Notes: generated from the letters alone by a model not told the origin. DNA of 5,065 nt from SZUA-430 sp036840015 (GCA_036840015.1 DAISVV010000226.1:1-5065); one strand, 5' to 3'. Shown: positions 1 to 5,065, numbered from the stretch's first letter. Translations and numbers: made by a program.

Positions 1-2
1 TC

Positions 3-410
3 ATGGCCTACCAGGAACGCGGTGGTGGTGGCGGGCGCAGGCCGGCGCAGTTGAATGTGCTGGGCGGGTTGCTTGAGCCCTGCAGCTACGAGCCACTGAC
101 TGGCTTCTTCCGTGACGGGTGCTGCAATACGGCGCCGGAAGATCGCGGGTCGCACACGGTGTGTGCCGTGATGACAGCAGAGTTTCTTGCCTTCTCGAAG
201 GCGCGTGGCAACGACCTGTCGTCGCCGGTGCCGCAATTCGGGTTTCCGGGCCTCAAGCCGGGGGACAAATGGTGCCTCTGTGCACCGCGCTGGCAGGAGG
301 CCTTCGTGGCCGGCATGGCGCCGAGGGGCGTGTTGCGGGCGACACAGGCGGGCGCGCTTGAGCATTGCGACCTTGCAGACCTGAAGCGGTTTGCCATCGA
401 CCTCAACTGA
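3..410 (+). CDS. DUF2237 family protein, cysteine-rich
   Basis: The protein is 135 residues and of unknown function. It matches, from memory, the DUF2237 family (conserved bacterial proteins) through the blocks LNVLGG-LEPCS, TGFFRDGCCNT, GSHTVCAVMTAEFLAFSK, GNDLSSPVPQFGFPGLKPGD and WCLCAPRW. Seven cysteines (27, 40, 41, 54, 91, 93, 122) lie mostly in those blocks. This suggests metal binding or redox chemistry, but that is inference. There is no signal peptide or membrane segment, so it is probably cytosolic. The family core begins near residue 17. The first 16 residues include a five-glycine run encoded by a short GGT/GGC repeat and look like a poorly conserved extension. The start is uncertain: only two bases lie upstream of the ATG at 3, so the ribosome-binding site is not visible and the true start could lie outside the window. 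It is followed by 142 non-coding bases before fabI, so it is probably a separate unit. Confidence 0.85.
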   Translation: MAYQERGGGGGRRPAQLNVLGGLLEPCSYEPLTGFFRDGCCNTAPEDRGSHTVCAVMTAEFLAFSKARGNDLSSPVPQFGFPGLKPGDKWCLCAPRWQEAFVAGMAPRGVLRATQAGALEHCDLADLKRFAIDLN

Positions 411-472
411 TCCTGCGGCGTTGGCGCATTAACGACTTTCCCGAAAGCCTGTTGCGACATTCAGCCAGCGGT

Positions 473-501
473 TTGACCCCGGCAGCGAAAATGACTAGCG
501 T
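473..501 (+). promoter_or_regulatory. weak candidate promoter upstream of fabI
   Basis: TTGACC (473-478) matches five of six bases of the -35 consensus. Seventeen bases later TAGCGT (496-501) matches only three of six bases of a -10 box. Spacing is right and it is the best candidate I see in the 411-552 gap, but the -10 is poor. It would give a leader of about 45 bases before the fabI ATG at 553. The rest of the gap holds no recognisable RNA gene or repeat. Confidence 0.25.
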
Positions 502-552
502 TGCCGGCTTCCAGTGATTGCAGAGAGACGCGGGTTTCGCGGCGGCTGAAAC

Positions 553-2541
553 ATGAGCCAGAACAACGGTTTAATGAAGGGCAAGCGCGGCCTCATCATG
601 GGGGTTGCCAATGATCGTTCCATCGCATGGGGCATCGCCAAGGCGGTGCACGACCAGGGTGGTGAGCTTGCCTTCACCTATCAGGGCGATGCGCTGAAGA
701 AGCGCGTGGTGCCGCTGGCCGACAGCGTGGGTTCCAAGCTGGTCATGCCGTGCGACGTGACGGACCATGGTTCGATCGACGCCGTGTTCAACGAGCTGAA
801 GGCGACCTGGGGGTCGCTGGACTTCGTGGTCCACGCCATCGCCTATGCCAACAAGGACGAGCTCAAGGGCCGCTATGTCGACACGAGCTTCGACAACTTC
901 CAGATGTCGATGAACATCTCGTGCTACTCGTTCACGGCGATCGCGCAGCGCGCGGAGAAGATGATGCCGAACGGCGGCTCGCTGCTGACGCTCAGCTATC
1001 TCGGCGCCGAGCGGGTCATGCCGCACTACAATGTCATGGGCGTGGCGAAGGCCGCGCTCGAGGCGAGCGTGCGCTACCTGGCCGAGGACCTGGGCAAGCA
1101 GGCGATCCGTGTGAACGCCATCTCGGCGGGTCCGCTGAAGACGCTGGCCGCCTCGGGCATCGGCGACTTCCGCTTTATCCTGAAGTGGAACGAACTCAAT
1201 GCGCCGCTGCGGCGGAACGTGACGCTGGACGAAGTCGGCAATTCCGGCCTCTACCTGCTCTCCGACCTTGGCCGCGCGGTGACTGGCGAAGTCCACCACG
1301 TCGACTGCGGCTACCACATGGTGGGCCTGGCGGCGGTCGACAAGGTCCATGATACGGCGCAGCTGCTGACGACGCTTGCACCGCATGAATGCCGCGCGCC
1401 GCGGGCTTCCGGTGACCGCCCCGGCGCAGGAGACCCTCGCATGTCGCACAACAGCTTCGGCCATCTCTTCCGGGTGACGACATGGGGCGAGAGCCACGGG
1501 CCCGCGCTTGGCTGCATCGTTGACGGCACGCCGCCGGGCATCGGCCTGACCGAGGCCGACATCCAGCCCTGGCTCGACCGCCGGAGGCCGGGAACCTCGA
1601 AGTTCGTCACGCAGCGCCAGGAAAGCGACCAGGTGCGCATTCTTTCGGGTGTGTTTGCCGACGAACGCACGGCGGGCCAGGTGACCACCGGCACGCCGAT
1701 CGCGCTGCATATCGACAATGTGGACGCCCGCTCGAAGGACTATGCCGAGATCCGCGATACGTTCCGCCCGGGGCATGCCGACTACAGCTATTTCATGAAA
1801 TACGGTGTCCGCGACTATCGTGGCGGCGGACGGCAGTCGGCGCGCGAGACGGCAGCGCGCGTGGCGGCGGGCGCGATCGCGCGCAAGGTGCTGGACCACA
1901 TCGTGCCGGGCGGCGTGCGCATCCGCGGCGCGCTCGTTCAGATGGGGCCGCACGGGATCGACCGGACGAAGTGGAACTGGGAGAGTATCGAGCAGAACCC
2001 GTTCTGGTGCCCGGACGCGGCGGCTGCGACCGCATGGGAGAGCTATCTCGACGGCGTGCGCAAGGCGGGCTCGTCGTGTGGCGCGGTGATCGAAGTCGTG
2101 GCACAAGGTGTCCCGGCAGGACTTGGCGCCCCGCTCTATGGCAAGCTCGATGCGGAACTTGCGGGTGCCATGATGTCGATCAACGCGGTCAAGGGCGTGG
2201 AGATCGGCGAGGGCTTTGCCGCGGCAGCCCTCTCGGGCGAGGCGAATGCCGACGAGATGCGCGTGGCTGACGGCCGGCCGCAATTCCTGTCGAACCATGC
2301 CGGCGGGATCCTGGGCGGCATATCGACAGGCCAGGACATCGTCGTGCGCCTTGCGGTGAAGCCGACCTCGTCCATCCTGTCCCCACGCCAGACGATCACG
2401 CGCGACGGGGTCGAAACCGACATCCAGACCAAGGGCCGCCACGACCCCTGCGTCGGCATCCGGGCGGTGCCTGTCGGCGAGGCCATGATGGCCTGCGTGC
2501 TTGCCGACCACCTGCTCAGGCACCGGGGGCAGTGCGGGTAA
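553..2541 (+). CDS. fabI: FabI-AroC continuous reading frame: enoyl-ACP reductase fused in frame to chorismate synthase
   Basis: This 662-codon frame starts with a full FabI (residues 1 to about 263), runs through a linker of about 33 residues, then a full AroC (297-662). FabI is the NADH-dependent enoyl-[acyl-carrier-protein] reductase that completes each fatty acid elongation cycle in the cytosol. Visible hallmarks are the nucleotide-binding stretch GVANDRSIAWGIAKA (17-31), Tyr149, the catalytic pair Tyr159 and Lys166 (Y-x6-K) in PHYNVMGVAKA, and SAGPLKTLAASGI (191-203). The start is bounded by an in-frame TGA at 547-549. It has no strong Shine-Dalgarno; the next Met is residue 8. E. coli FabI is 262 residues, so a stop would be expected around 1340-1390, yet none occurs in frame before the AroC TAA at 2539-2541. 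Either the enzymes are physically fused or the fabI stop was lost by mutation or error. The FabI identity is very secure; the fusion itself is not proven. Confidence 0.8.
   Translation: MSQNNGLMKGKRGLIMGVANDRSIAWGIAKAVHDQGGELAFTYQGDALKKRVVPLADSVGSKLVMPCDVTDHGSIDAVFNELKATWGSLDFVVHAIAYANKDELKGRYVDTSFDNFQMSMNISCYSFTAIAQRAEKMMPNGGSLLTLSYLGAERVMPHYNVMGVAKAALEASVRYLAEDLGKQAIRVNAISAGPLKTLAASGIGDFRFILKWNELNAPLRRNVTLDEVGNSGLYLLSDLGRAVTGEVHHVDCGYHMVGLAAVDKVHDTAQLLTTLAPHECRAPRASGDRPGAGDPRMSHNSFGHLFRVTTWGESHGPALGCIVDGTPPGIGLTEADIQPWLDRRRPGTSKFVTQRQESDQVRILSGVFADERTAGQVTTGTPIALHIDNVDARSKDYAEIRDTFRPGHADYSYFMKYGVRDYRGGGRQSARETAARVAAGAIARKVLDHIVPGGVRIRGALVQMGPHGIDRTKWNWESIEQNPFWCPDAAAATAWESYLDGVRKAGSSCGAVIEVVAQGVPAGLGAPLYGKLDAELAGAMMSINAVKGVEIGEGFAAAALSGEANADEMRVADGRPQFLSNHAGGILGGISTGQDIVVRLAVKPTSSILSPRQTITRDGVETDIQTKGRHDPCVGIRAVPVGEAMMACVLADHLLRHRGQCG
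1345..1440 (+). other. in-frame linker between FabI and AroC, with no stop codon
   Basis: This stretch follows the last residues that resemble FabI (GYHMVGLAAVDK) and precedes the AroC Met. It reads openly in the fabI frame as a segment rich in Arg, Pro, Gly and Ala, including CRAPRASGDRPGAGDPR at its end. The last part looks like translated intergenic DNA rather than a folded domain. Stops exist in the other frames: TGA at 1350 and 1386 in one, TGA at 1367 in the other. A one-base insertion or deletion here could thus convert a normal fabI ending into the fused frame, as could substitution of a single stop base. Confidence 0.7.
1426..1433 (+). promoter_or_regulatory. Shine-Dalgarno of aroC
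   Basis: GCAGGAGA lies seven bases before the ATG at 1441, a near-ideal ribosome-binding site. Its presence inside the fabI-aroC frame indicates that aroC can be translated from its own start, whatever happens to fabI termination. Confidence 0.75.
1441..2541 (+). CDS. aroC: chorismate synthase
   Basis: Read from its own ATG the product is 366 residues, close to E. coli AroC (361). It converts 5-enolpyruvylshikimate-3-phosphate to chorismate using reduced FMN, the last common step towards aromatic amino acids, folates and quinones. All three family signatures are present: GESHGPALGCIVDGTPPG (16-33), GRQSARETAARVAAGAI (from about 130), and GRHDPCVGIRAVPVGEA (332-348). His19 in GESHG and His112 in PGHADY match the two catalytic histidines known from fungal chorismate synthase, and Asp335 in GRHDP matches the catalytic aspartate, so the enzyme looks intact. 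The start is supported by the Shine-Dalgarno at 1426-1433 and the standard N-terminus MSHNSFGHLFRVTTWGESHG. It shares its frame with fabI without an intervening stop. Transcription is probably from upstream of fabI, as no room for a separate promoter is evident. Confidence 0.95.
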   Translation: MSHNSFGHLFRVTTWGESHGPALGCIVDGTPPGIGLTEADIQPWLDRRRPGTSKFVTQRQESDQVRILSGVFADERTAGQVTTGTPIALHIDNVDARSKDYAEIRDTFRPGHADYSYFMKYGVRDYRGGGRQSARETAARVAAGAIARKVLDHIVPGGVRIRGALVQMGPHGIDRTKWNWESIEQNPFWCPDAAAATAWESYLDGVRKAGSSCGAVIEVVAQGVPAGLGAPLYGKLDAELAGAMMSINAVKGVEIGEGFAAAALSGEANADEMRVADGRPQFLSNHAGGILGGISTGQDIVVRLAVKPTSSILSPRQTITRDGVETDIQTKGRHDPCVGIRAVPVGEAMMACVLADHLLRHRGQCG

Positions 2542-2544
2542 AAC

Positions 2545-2560
2545 TGGCTCAAATGAGCCA
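2545..2560 (+). repeat. perfect inverted repeat after aroC, abutting the vapB -35 box
   Basis: TGGCTCAAATGAGCCA is a perfect 7+2+7 inverted repeat. As RNA it would fold into about six base pairs with a four-base loop. It begins three bases after the aroC TAA and ends directly against the TTGACA of the vapB promoter. No T-run follows, so it is a poor intrinsic terminator. It could be a weak transcript-end hairpin or an extra protein-binding site for vapBC; both are inference. Confidence 0.5.
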
Positions 2561-2589
2561 TTGACAGATCGTCTCCGGGTGTATATACA
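2561..2589 (+). promoter_or_regulatory. vapBC promoter
   Basis: A perfect -35 TTGACA (2561-2566) is followed after exactly 17 bases by TATACA (2584-2589), which matches five of six bases of the -10 consensus. Transcription should begin near 2596, giving a leader of about 20 bases before the vapB ATG. This is the clearest promoter in the window. It lets vapBC be expressed independently of fabI-aroC. Confidence 0.75.
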
Positions 2590-2598
2590 CGTATATAC
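2579..2598 (+). promoter_or_regulatory. tandem palindromic operator for VapB/VapBC autoregulation
   Basis: GTGTATATACAC (2579-2590) is a perfect 12-base palindrome. The core GTATATAC, itself a palindrome, occurs twice, at 2581-2588 and 2591-2598, with starts 10 bases apart, about one helical turn. The sites cover the -10 box and the expected transcription start. VapBC modules are usually repressed by the antitoxin-toxin complex binding palindromes at their promoter, so this is the likely operator. Binding itself is inferred. Confidence 0.65.
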
Positions 2599-2614
2599 TT
2601 CATTGGGAGTGGCC

Positions 2615-2854
2615 ATGGGCATCTATCGGAGCAAGACATTCAGGACTGGCAACAGCCAGGCGGTGCGTCTGCCGAAGGAGATTGCGTTCGGCGATGACGT
2701 CGAACTGGTTGTCGTCCGCTCGGGAGATGTAGTGACACTTTACCCGGCGACGTGCTCGGTGAAGGACATGGTCGAGCGCCTCAATGCCCTTCCGCGCCCG
2801 CCTTCCATCGAGGAGCGGGACACTGAGGAATTGCCCGAGCGTCGCGGGCTCTAG
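2615..2854 (+). CDS. vapB: VapB-type antitoxin, AbrB/MazE/SpoVT fold
   Basis: The product is 79 residues. Residues 1-45 form the swapped-hairpin AbrB-like DNA-binding domain, recognised by SKTFRTGNSQAVRLPKEIAF and the following beta-rich stretch DDVELVVVRSGDVVTLYP. The remainder (46-79) is charged and proline-containing, as expected for the flexible tail that wraps around and blocks the toxin's active site. The ATG at 2615 has GGGAG at 2605-2609 five bases upstream. An in-frame GTG at 2609 is possible but would overlap that site. A longer reading back to 2501 would run through aroC, the promoter and the operator, so it is rejected. The stop is two bases before the vapC start, so the two genes form one operon. 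Expected roles are neutralising VapC and, together with it, repressing the promoter through the palindromes at 2579-2598. Confidence 0.9.
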   Translation: MGIYRSKTFRTGNSQAVRLPKEIAFGDDVELVVVRSGDVVTLYPATCSVKDMVERLNALPRPPSIEERDTEELPERRGL

Positions 2855-2856
2855 AC

Positions 2857-3243
2857 GTGGCCTTTCTCATCGACAGTGACGTGGCGATCCACCTTCGCGA
2901 CGGGGATCCGGCGGTCACAAGCGCCATCGCGGCGCTTGATGATGCGGTGGTGATGTCTATCGTCACGCGCGTTGAACTGGAGGGCGGCGTCTATCGGGAC
3001 CCGGCTCACGCCGCCACGCGCCGGGCACGTCTCGATGTCCTGCTGTCAGCCATTCCGACCCTGCCCTTCGACAGCAACGCGGCGGAAGCCTATAGCCGGA
3101 TCGTGGCCCATGCAGGATATTCGCGACGCAAGCTGCTGGACCGGATGATTGCCGCGCAGGCGCTTGTGCACCATGCCGTGCTTCTGACGCGGAACGTTGC
3201 CGACTTCAGTGACATTCCTGAACTGCGCGTGCAGGCCGTATAG
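2857..3243 (+). CDS. vapC: VapC-type toxin, PIN-domain ribonuclease
   Basis: The product is 128 residues, the usual size for a single PIN domain. The acidic residues expected for Mg2+/Mn2+-dependent RNA cleavage are all present: Asp6 in LIDSD, Glu40 in TRVELEGG, Asp95 in KLLDRMIAAQAL and Asp116 in TRNVADF. The toxin therefore looks intact. VapC toxins typically cleave tRNA or rRNA and halt translation; the target here cannot be read from sequence. The start is GTG, two bases after the vapB TAG. No ATG, GTG or TTG occurs in frame between it and the stop at 2824, so this is the only start possible. No good Shine-Dalgarno precedes it. Translation is likely coupled to vapB, which would keep the toxin below the antitoxin. 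The gene ends 26 bases from the convergent methyltransferase gene. Confidence 0.9.
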   Translation: MAFLIDSDVAIHLRDGDPAVTSAIAALDDAVVMSIVTRVELEGGVYRDPAHAATRRARLDVLLSAIPTLPFDSNAAEAYSRIVAHAGYSRRKLLDRMIAAQALVHHAVLLTRNVADFSDIPELRVQAV

Positions 3244-3269
3244 CGGCGCCTGGAATAGCTTGTGTCAGG

Positions 3270-4307
3270 CTACTTCCTGAACACCACCACCTTCGAGAGG
3301 AATGCGGGTGTCGAGGTCTCGGGCTTCAGTCCGGCCATCGCGAAGGCGTGGGGGATGTCCCAGGTGAGGTAGCTTTCGTAGTAGGGTTCGTGGAAGGCCT
3401 GGGGGAAGAATTCGGTCAGGGCTTCGAAGCCGGGCGTGTCGCCGGGCTGGATCGAATCCACCAGCACGAAGAGGCCGCCGGGCTTGAGCACCCGGGCGAT
3501 TTCGCTGGCGACGCGCTGGCGGATTTCCGGTGGCAGTTCGTGGAACAGGTAGATGCAGGTGACGATGTCCTGGCTTGCATTCAGGACGGGCATGGCCTCG
3601 GCGTTGGCCTCGAGGAAGCGCACGTCGCGCCAGGCCTTGAGTTCCTTACGGGCCCGGGCGAGGTATTCCGGGGACAGGTCCAGCGCGGTCACGGCAAGGC
3701 GCGGCCAGTTGTCCTTGACGCCAGCCAGGAAGCGGCCCGTGCCCGTCGCCACGTCGAGCAGGCTGAGCTTGCGCTGGTCCTTGCGCTTCAGGAAGGCGGC
3801 GATGGGCACAAGGGCCTGGCGGCGCATCGCGTCGGCGGTGCCGGCGAACAGGGTCTCGACCTGGAAGTCATAGCGGCGGGCTGATTCATCCGAGAGCCAG
3901 CCGCCGGTCTGGAAGTGGAAGTTCTGCATGTAATAGTCGGGAAAGCCCTGGCGCGGCTCTTCGGCCTTGACCTCGTCGTGGCCCTGGTCGCGCCGGCGGC
4001 GGGCCACTTCGGGCACATCGCGCAGGAAGTCGAGCGAGTCATAGATGGCCGTGAAGGCGTTGCGGTCGATGGCGGCCGGTGCTGCGTAGAGGCCGTCCTC
4101 GATGTTCTTCCAGTCGCGCTCGAACAGCTTCTGCATTTCTGCGAAGAACACCCGGCGGTCGGGATAGTCGCTCTCGACCTTCACGCCACCCTCGGCGAAG
4201 GCCGTGCCGCGGCCGAGCCGGTTGGCGACCACGTGGTGGCTGCCGAACCAGGCGACGCGGGCGGCCTGGCTGAAGCGGTAGAGGTTGCGGGTGAACTCGT
4301 TCGCCAT
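3270..4307 (-). CDS. class I SAM-dependent methyltransferase, substrate unknown
   Basis: The protein is 345 residues. The C-terminal half is a Rossmann-fold methyltransferase of the Methyltransf_11/25 (UbiE-like) kind. Motif I is LLDVATGTGRFL (183-194), with Thr in place of the more usual Cys in GCGTG. The acidic residue at the end of strand 2 is Asp210 in TALDLSPEYL. A motif IV/post region follows (DIVTCIYLFHELP), then ARVLKPGGLFVLVDS (271-285). The N-terminal 180 residues, including PDYYMQNFHFQTGGWLSDESA and the stretch before motif I, form a family-specific domain that I recall from conserved uncharacterised methyltransferases in alphaproteobacteria and phototrophs. I cannot name the substrate. 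There are no signal or membrane segments. The ATG has GGGA a few bases upstream and lies eight bases after the stop of the RNA methyltransferase gene, so the two are probably co-transcribed. A ubiquinone-pathway role is possible but not supported by specific motifs. Confidence 0.85.
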   Translation of the reverse strand: MANEFTRNLYRFSQAARVAWFGSHHVVANRLGRGTAFAEGGVKVESDYPDRRVFFAEMQKLFERDWKNIEDGLYAAPAAIDRNAFTAIYDSLDFLRDVPEVARRRRDQGHDEVKAEEPRQGFPDYYMQNFHFQTGGWLSDESARRYDFQVETLFAGTADAMRRQALVPIAAFLKRKDQRKLSLLDVATGTGRFLAGVKDNWPRLAVTALDLSPEYLARARKELKAWRDVRFLEANAEAMPVLNASQDIVTCIYLFHELPPEIRQRVASEIARVLKPGGLFVLVDSIQPGDTPGFEALTEFFPQAFHEPYYESYLTWDIPHAFAMAGLKPETSTPAFLSKVVVFRK

Positions 4308-4315
4308 GGTCCCTG

Positions 4316-5065
4316 TCAGTCGCGTTCGAACAGCGCCGTCAGCTCGACATGGGCCGACCAGAGGAACTGGTCGATGGGCCGCACCACGCGGAGCCGATAG
4401 CCACCATCGACGAGTATACGCGCGTCGCGGGCGAAAGTCCCGGGGTTGCAGGAGACGGCCGCAATGCGGGCGACCTTCGATTTTGCCAGGTGCTCGGCCT
4501 GCGCGCGGGCGCCGGCACGTGGGGGGTCGATGACGACGGCGTCGAAGGCGTCAAGTTCGTGCCTGAGCAGCGGCCTGCGGAACAGGTCGCGCCGCTCGGC
4601 GGTGGCCGGCTTGATGCCCTGCATGCCGCGCAGGGCCTGGGTGAGCGCTGCGATGGCGCCCTCTTCGCTGTCGAAGGCTGCGACCGCGTGCGCCTCGGCC
4701 AGCGGCAGGGTGAAGGCACCGCAGCCGCTGAAGAGGTCGGCGATCTTGCGCGCCTTTCCGACATCGGAAGCAATGTGGGCCTGCATGACGGCCTCGGCTT
4801 CACGCGTGGCCTGCAGGAAGCTTGCCGGCGGCAGCGCGACCTGACCCCTGCCCCACGCCATCATGGGTGGCGCGGACTGGTGGACCAGATCCTCGTTGAC
4901 GGTCAGGCGGGCAAATCTCAGGCGGTCGGCGAGCATGGCGAGGCGCGCGCGCTGCTCGCGGTCGAGCTTGGCGCCCGGGATGCCGAAGGCTGCGTCGATG
5001 CCACTGTCGGTCAGCGTGAGGGCCAGCTCGGCCTGGCCGCGCTCGGGTAGCTCGGGCTCGAGCGC
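4316..5065 (-). CDS. TrmA/RlmD-type RNA uracil-5 methyltransferase (partial, 5' end outside window)
   Basis: The frame is open to the window edge; 249 C-terminal residues are visible, and the first in-window Met (codon 4936-4934) is internal. The family (COG2265) methylates C5 of specific uridines in 23S rRNA or tRNA. Visible motifs are SFLQA (the conserved Gln-containing SF-Q motif), motif I IADLFSGCGAFTLPLA, motif IV DPPRAGA, and the catalytic SCNPGTFARD, whose Cys is codon 4450-4448 and acts as the nucleophile that attacks the uracil. A conserved Glu sits in the terminal HVELTALFERD (codon 4345-4343). TLTDSGIDAAF near the visible start also fits the family. The N-terminal region, where a TRAM domain and iron-sulfur cysteines may lie, is not visible. 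RlmD/RumA-like 23S rRNA m5U methylation is the best guess, but target choice among TrmA, RlmC and RlmD types cannot be made. It is the upstream gene of a likely two-gene operon with the methyltransferase at 4307-3270. Confidence 0.88.
   Translation of the reverse strand, partial: ALEPELPERGQAELALTLTDSGIDAAFGIPGAKLDREQRARLAMLADRLRFARLTVNEDLVHQSAPPMMAWGRGQVALPPASFLQATREAEAVMQAHIASDVGKARKIADLFSGCGAFTLPLAEAHAVAAFDSEEGAIAALTQALRGMQGIKPATAERRDLFRRPLLRHELDAFDAVVIDPPRAGARAQAEHLAKSKVARIAAVSCNPGTFARDARILVDGGYRLRVVRPIDQFLWSAHVELTALFERD

Noticed and set aside
18..40. GGT repeat at the start of the DUF2237 gene as a phase-variable microsatellite
   Set aside because: There are only three GGT units followed by GGC and GGG; it is in triplets, so slippage would not shift the frame, and it is too short to suggest variation.
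436..447. Short inverted repeat CTTTCCCGAAAG in the gap before fabI
   Set aside because: It has only five base pairs, with a two-base centre and no T-run or second copy, so it is compatible with chance.
1385..1477. A 30-codon frame starting at the ATGA overlap at 1385
   Set aside because: It has no Shine-Dalgarno and no similarity, and it runs into the aroC coding sequence in another frame.
2501..2614. An upstream extension of vapB starting at 2501 inside the aroC end
   Set aside because: It would translate through the promoter and operator. The AbrB domain begins at MGIYRSKTF, and GGGAG stands before the ATG at 2615.
571..2622. A 683-codon open frame on the minus strand opposite fabI-aroC
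   Set aside because: It is a mirror of the high-GC codon pattern of the two enzymes. Its translation is Arg/His/Ala-rich with no recognisable domain, while the plus strand encodes two textbook enzymes.
3248..3270. GCCTG/CAGGC inverted repeat between the convergent vapC and methyltransferase genes as a bidirectional terminator
   Set aside because: The stem has only five base pairs around a 13-base loop with no T-run on either strand, too weak to call.
4349..5050. Plus-strand open frames opposite the RNA methyltransferase, and similar ones opposite the methyltransferase at 3348-3884 and 3915-4400
   Set aside because: No family motif is visible. They lie antisense to genes with complete catalytic motifs and look like GC-driven shadows.

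Overview
This is a GC-rich window from a bacterial chromosome, most likely an alphaproteobacterium. The FabI sequence (VHAIAYANKDEL, LTLSYLGAERVMPHYNVMG, GEVHHVDCGYHMVG) and the fabI-aroC gene order are of the alphaproteobacterial type. A Hyphomonadaceae or Caulobacterales relative is a guess from protein flavour, not a proof.

Layout, left to right. (1) Positions 3-410, plus strand: a small cysteine-rich DUF2237 protein. (2) Positions 411-552: a 142-base intergenic region with only a weak candidate promoter. (3) Positions 553-2541, plus strand: enoyl-ACP reductase (FabI, fatty acid elongation) and chorismate synthase (AroC, last step of the shikimate pathway) lie in one uninterrupted reading frame of 662 codons. 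AroC still has a good Shine-Dalgarno sequence and its own ATG at 1441. The sequence therefore predicts a FabI-AroC fusion, a stop-less fabI followed by an independently started aroC, or a missing stop caused by a sequencing or assembly error. (4) Positions 2542-3243, plus strand: a compact vapBC toxin-antitoxin module. It has a near-consensus promoter, TATA-rich tandem palindromes overlapping the -10 box, an AbrB-fold antitoxin and a PIN-domain toxin starting 2 bases after the antitoxin stop. (5) Positions 5065-3270, minus strand: two methyltransferase genes 8 bases apart, probably one transcript. The first is a TrmA/RlmD-type 23S rRNA/tRNA uracil-5 methyltransferase, cut by the window edge. 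The second is a class I SAM methyltransferase of unknown substrate. This pair converges on vapC with a 26-base gap.

fabI and aroC are housekeeping metabolic genes. The vapBC cassette sits as a self-contained accessory module between them and the methyltransferase pair. I see no insertion sequence, CRISPR array, tRNA or rRNA. The most noteworthy observation is the continuous FabI-AroC frame. The next is the operator and palindrome architecture in front of vapB. Nothing here supports a wholly new multi-gene system.
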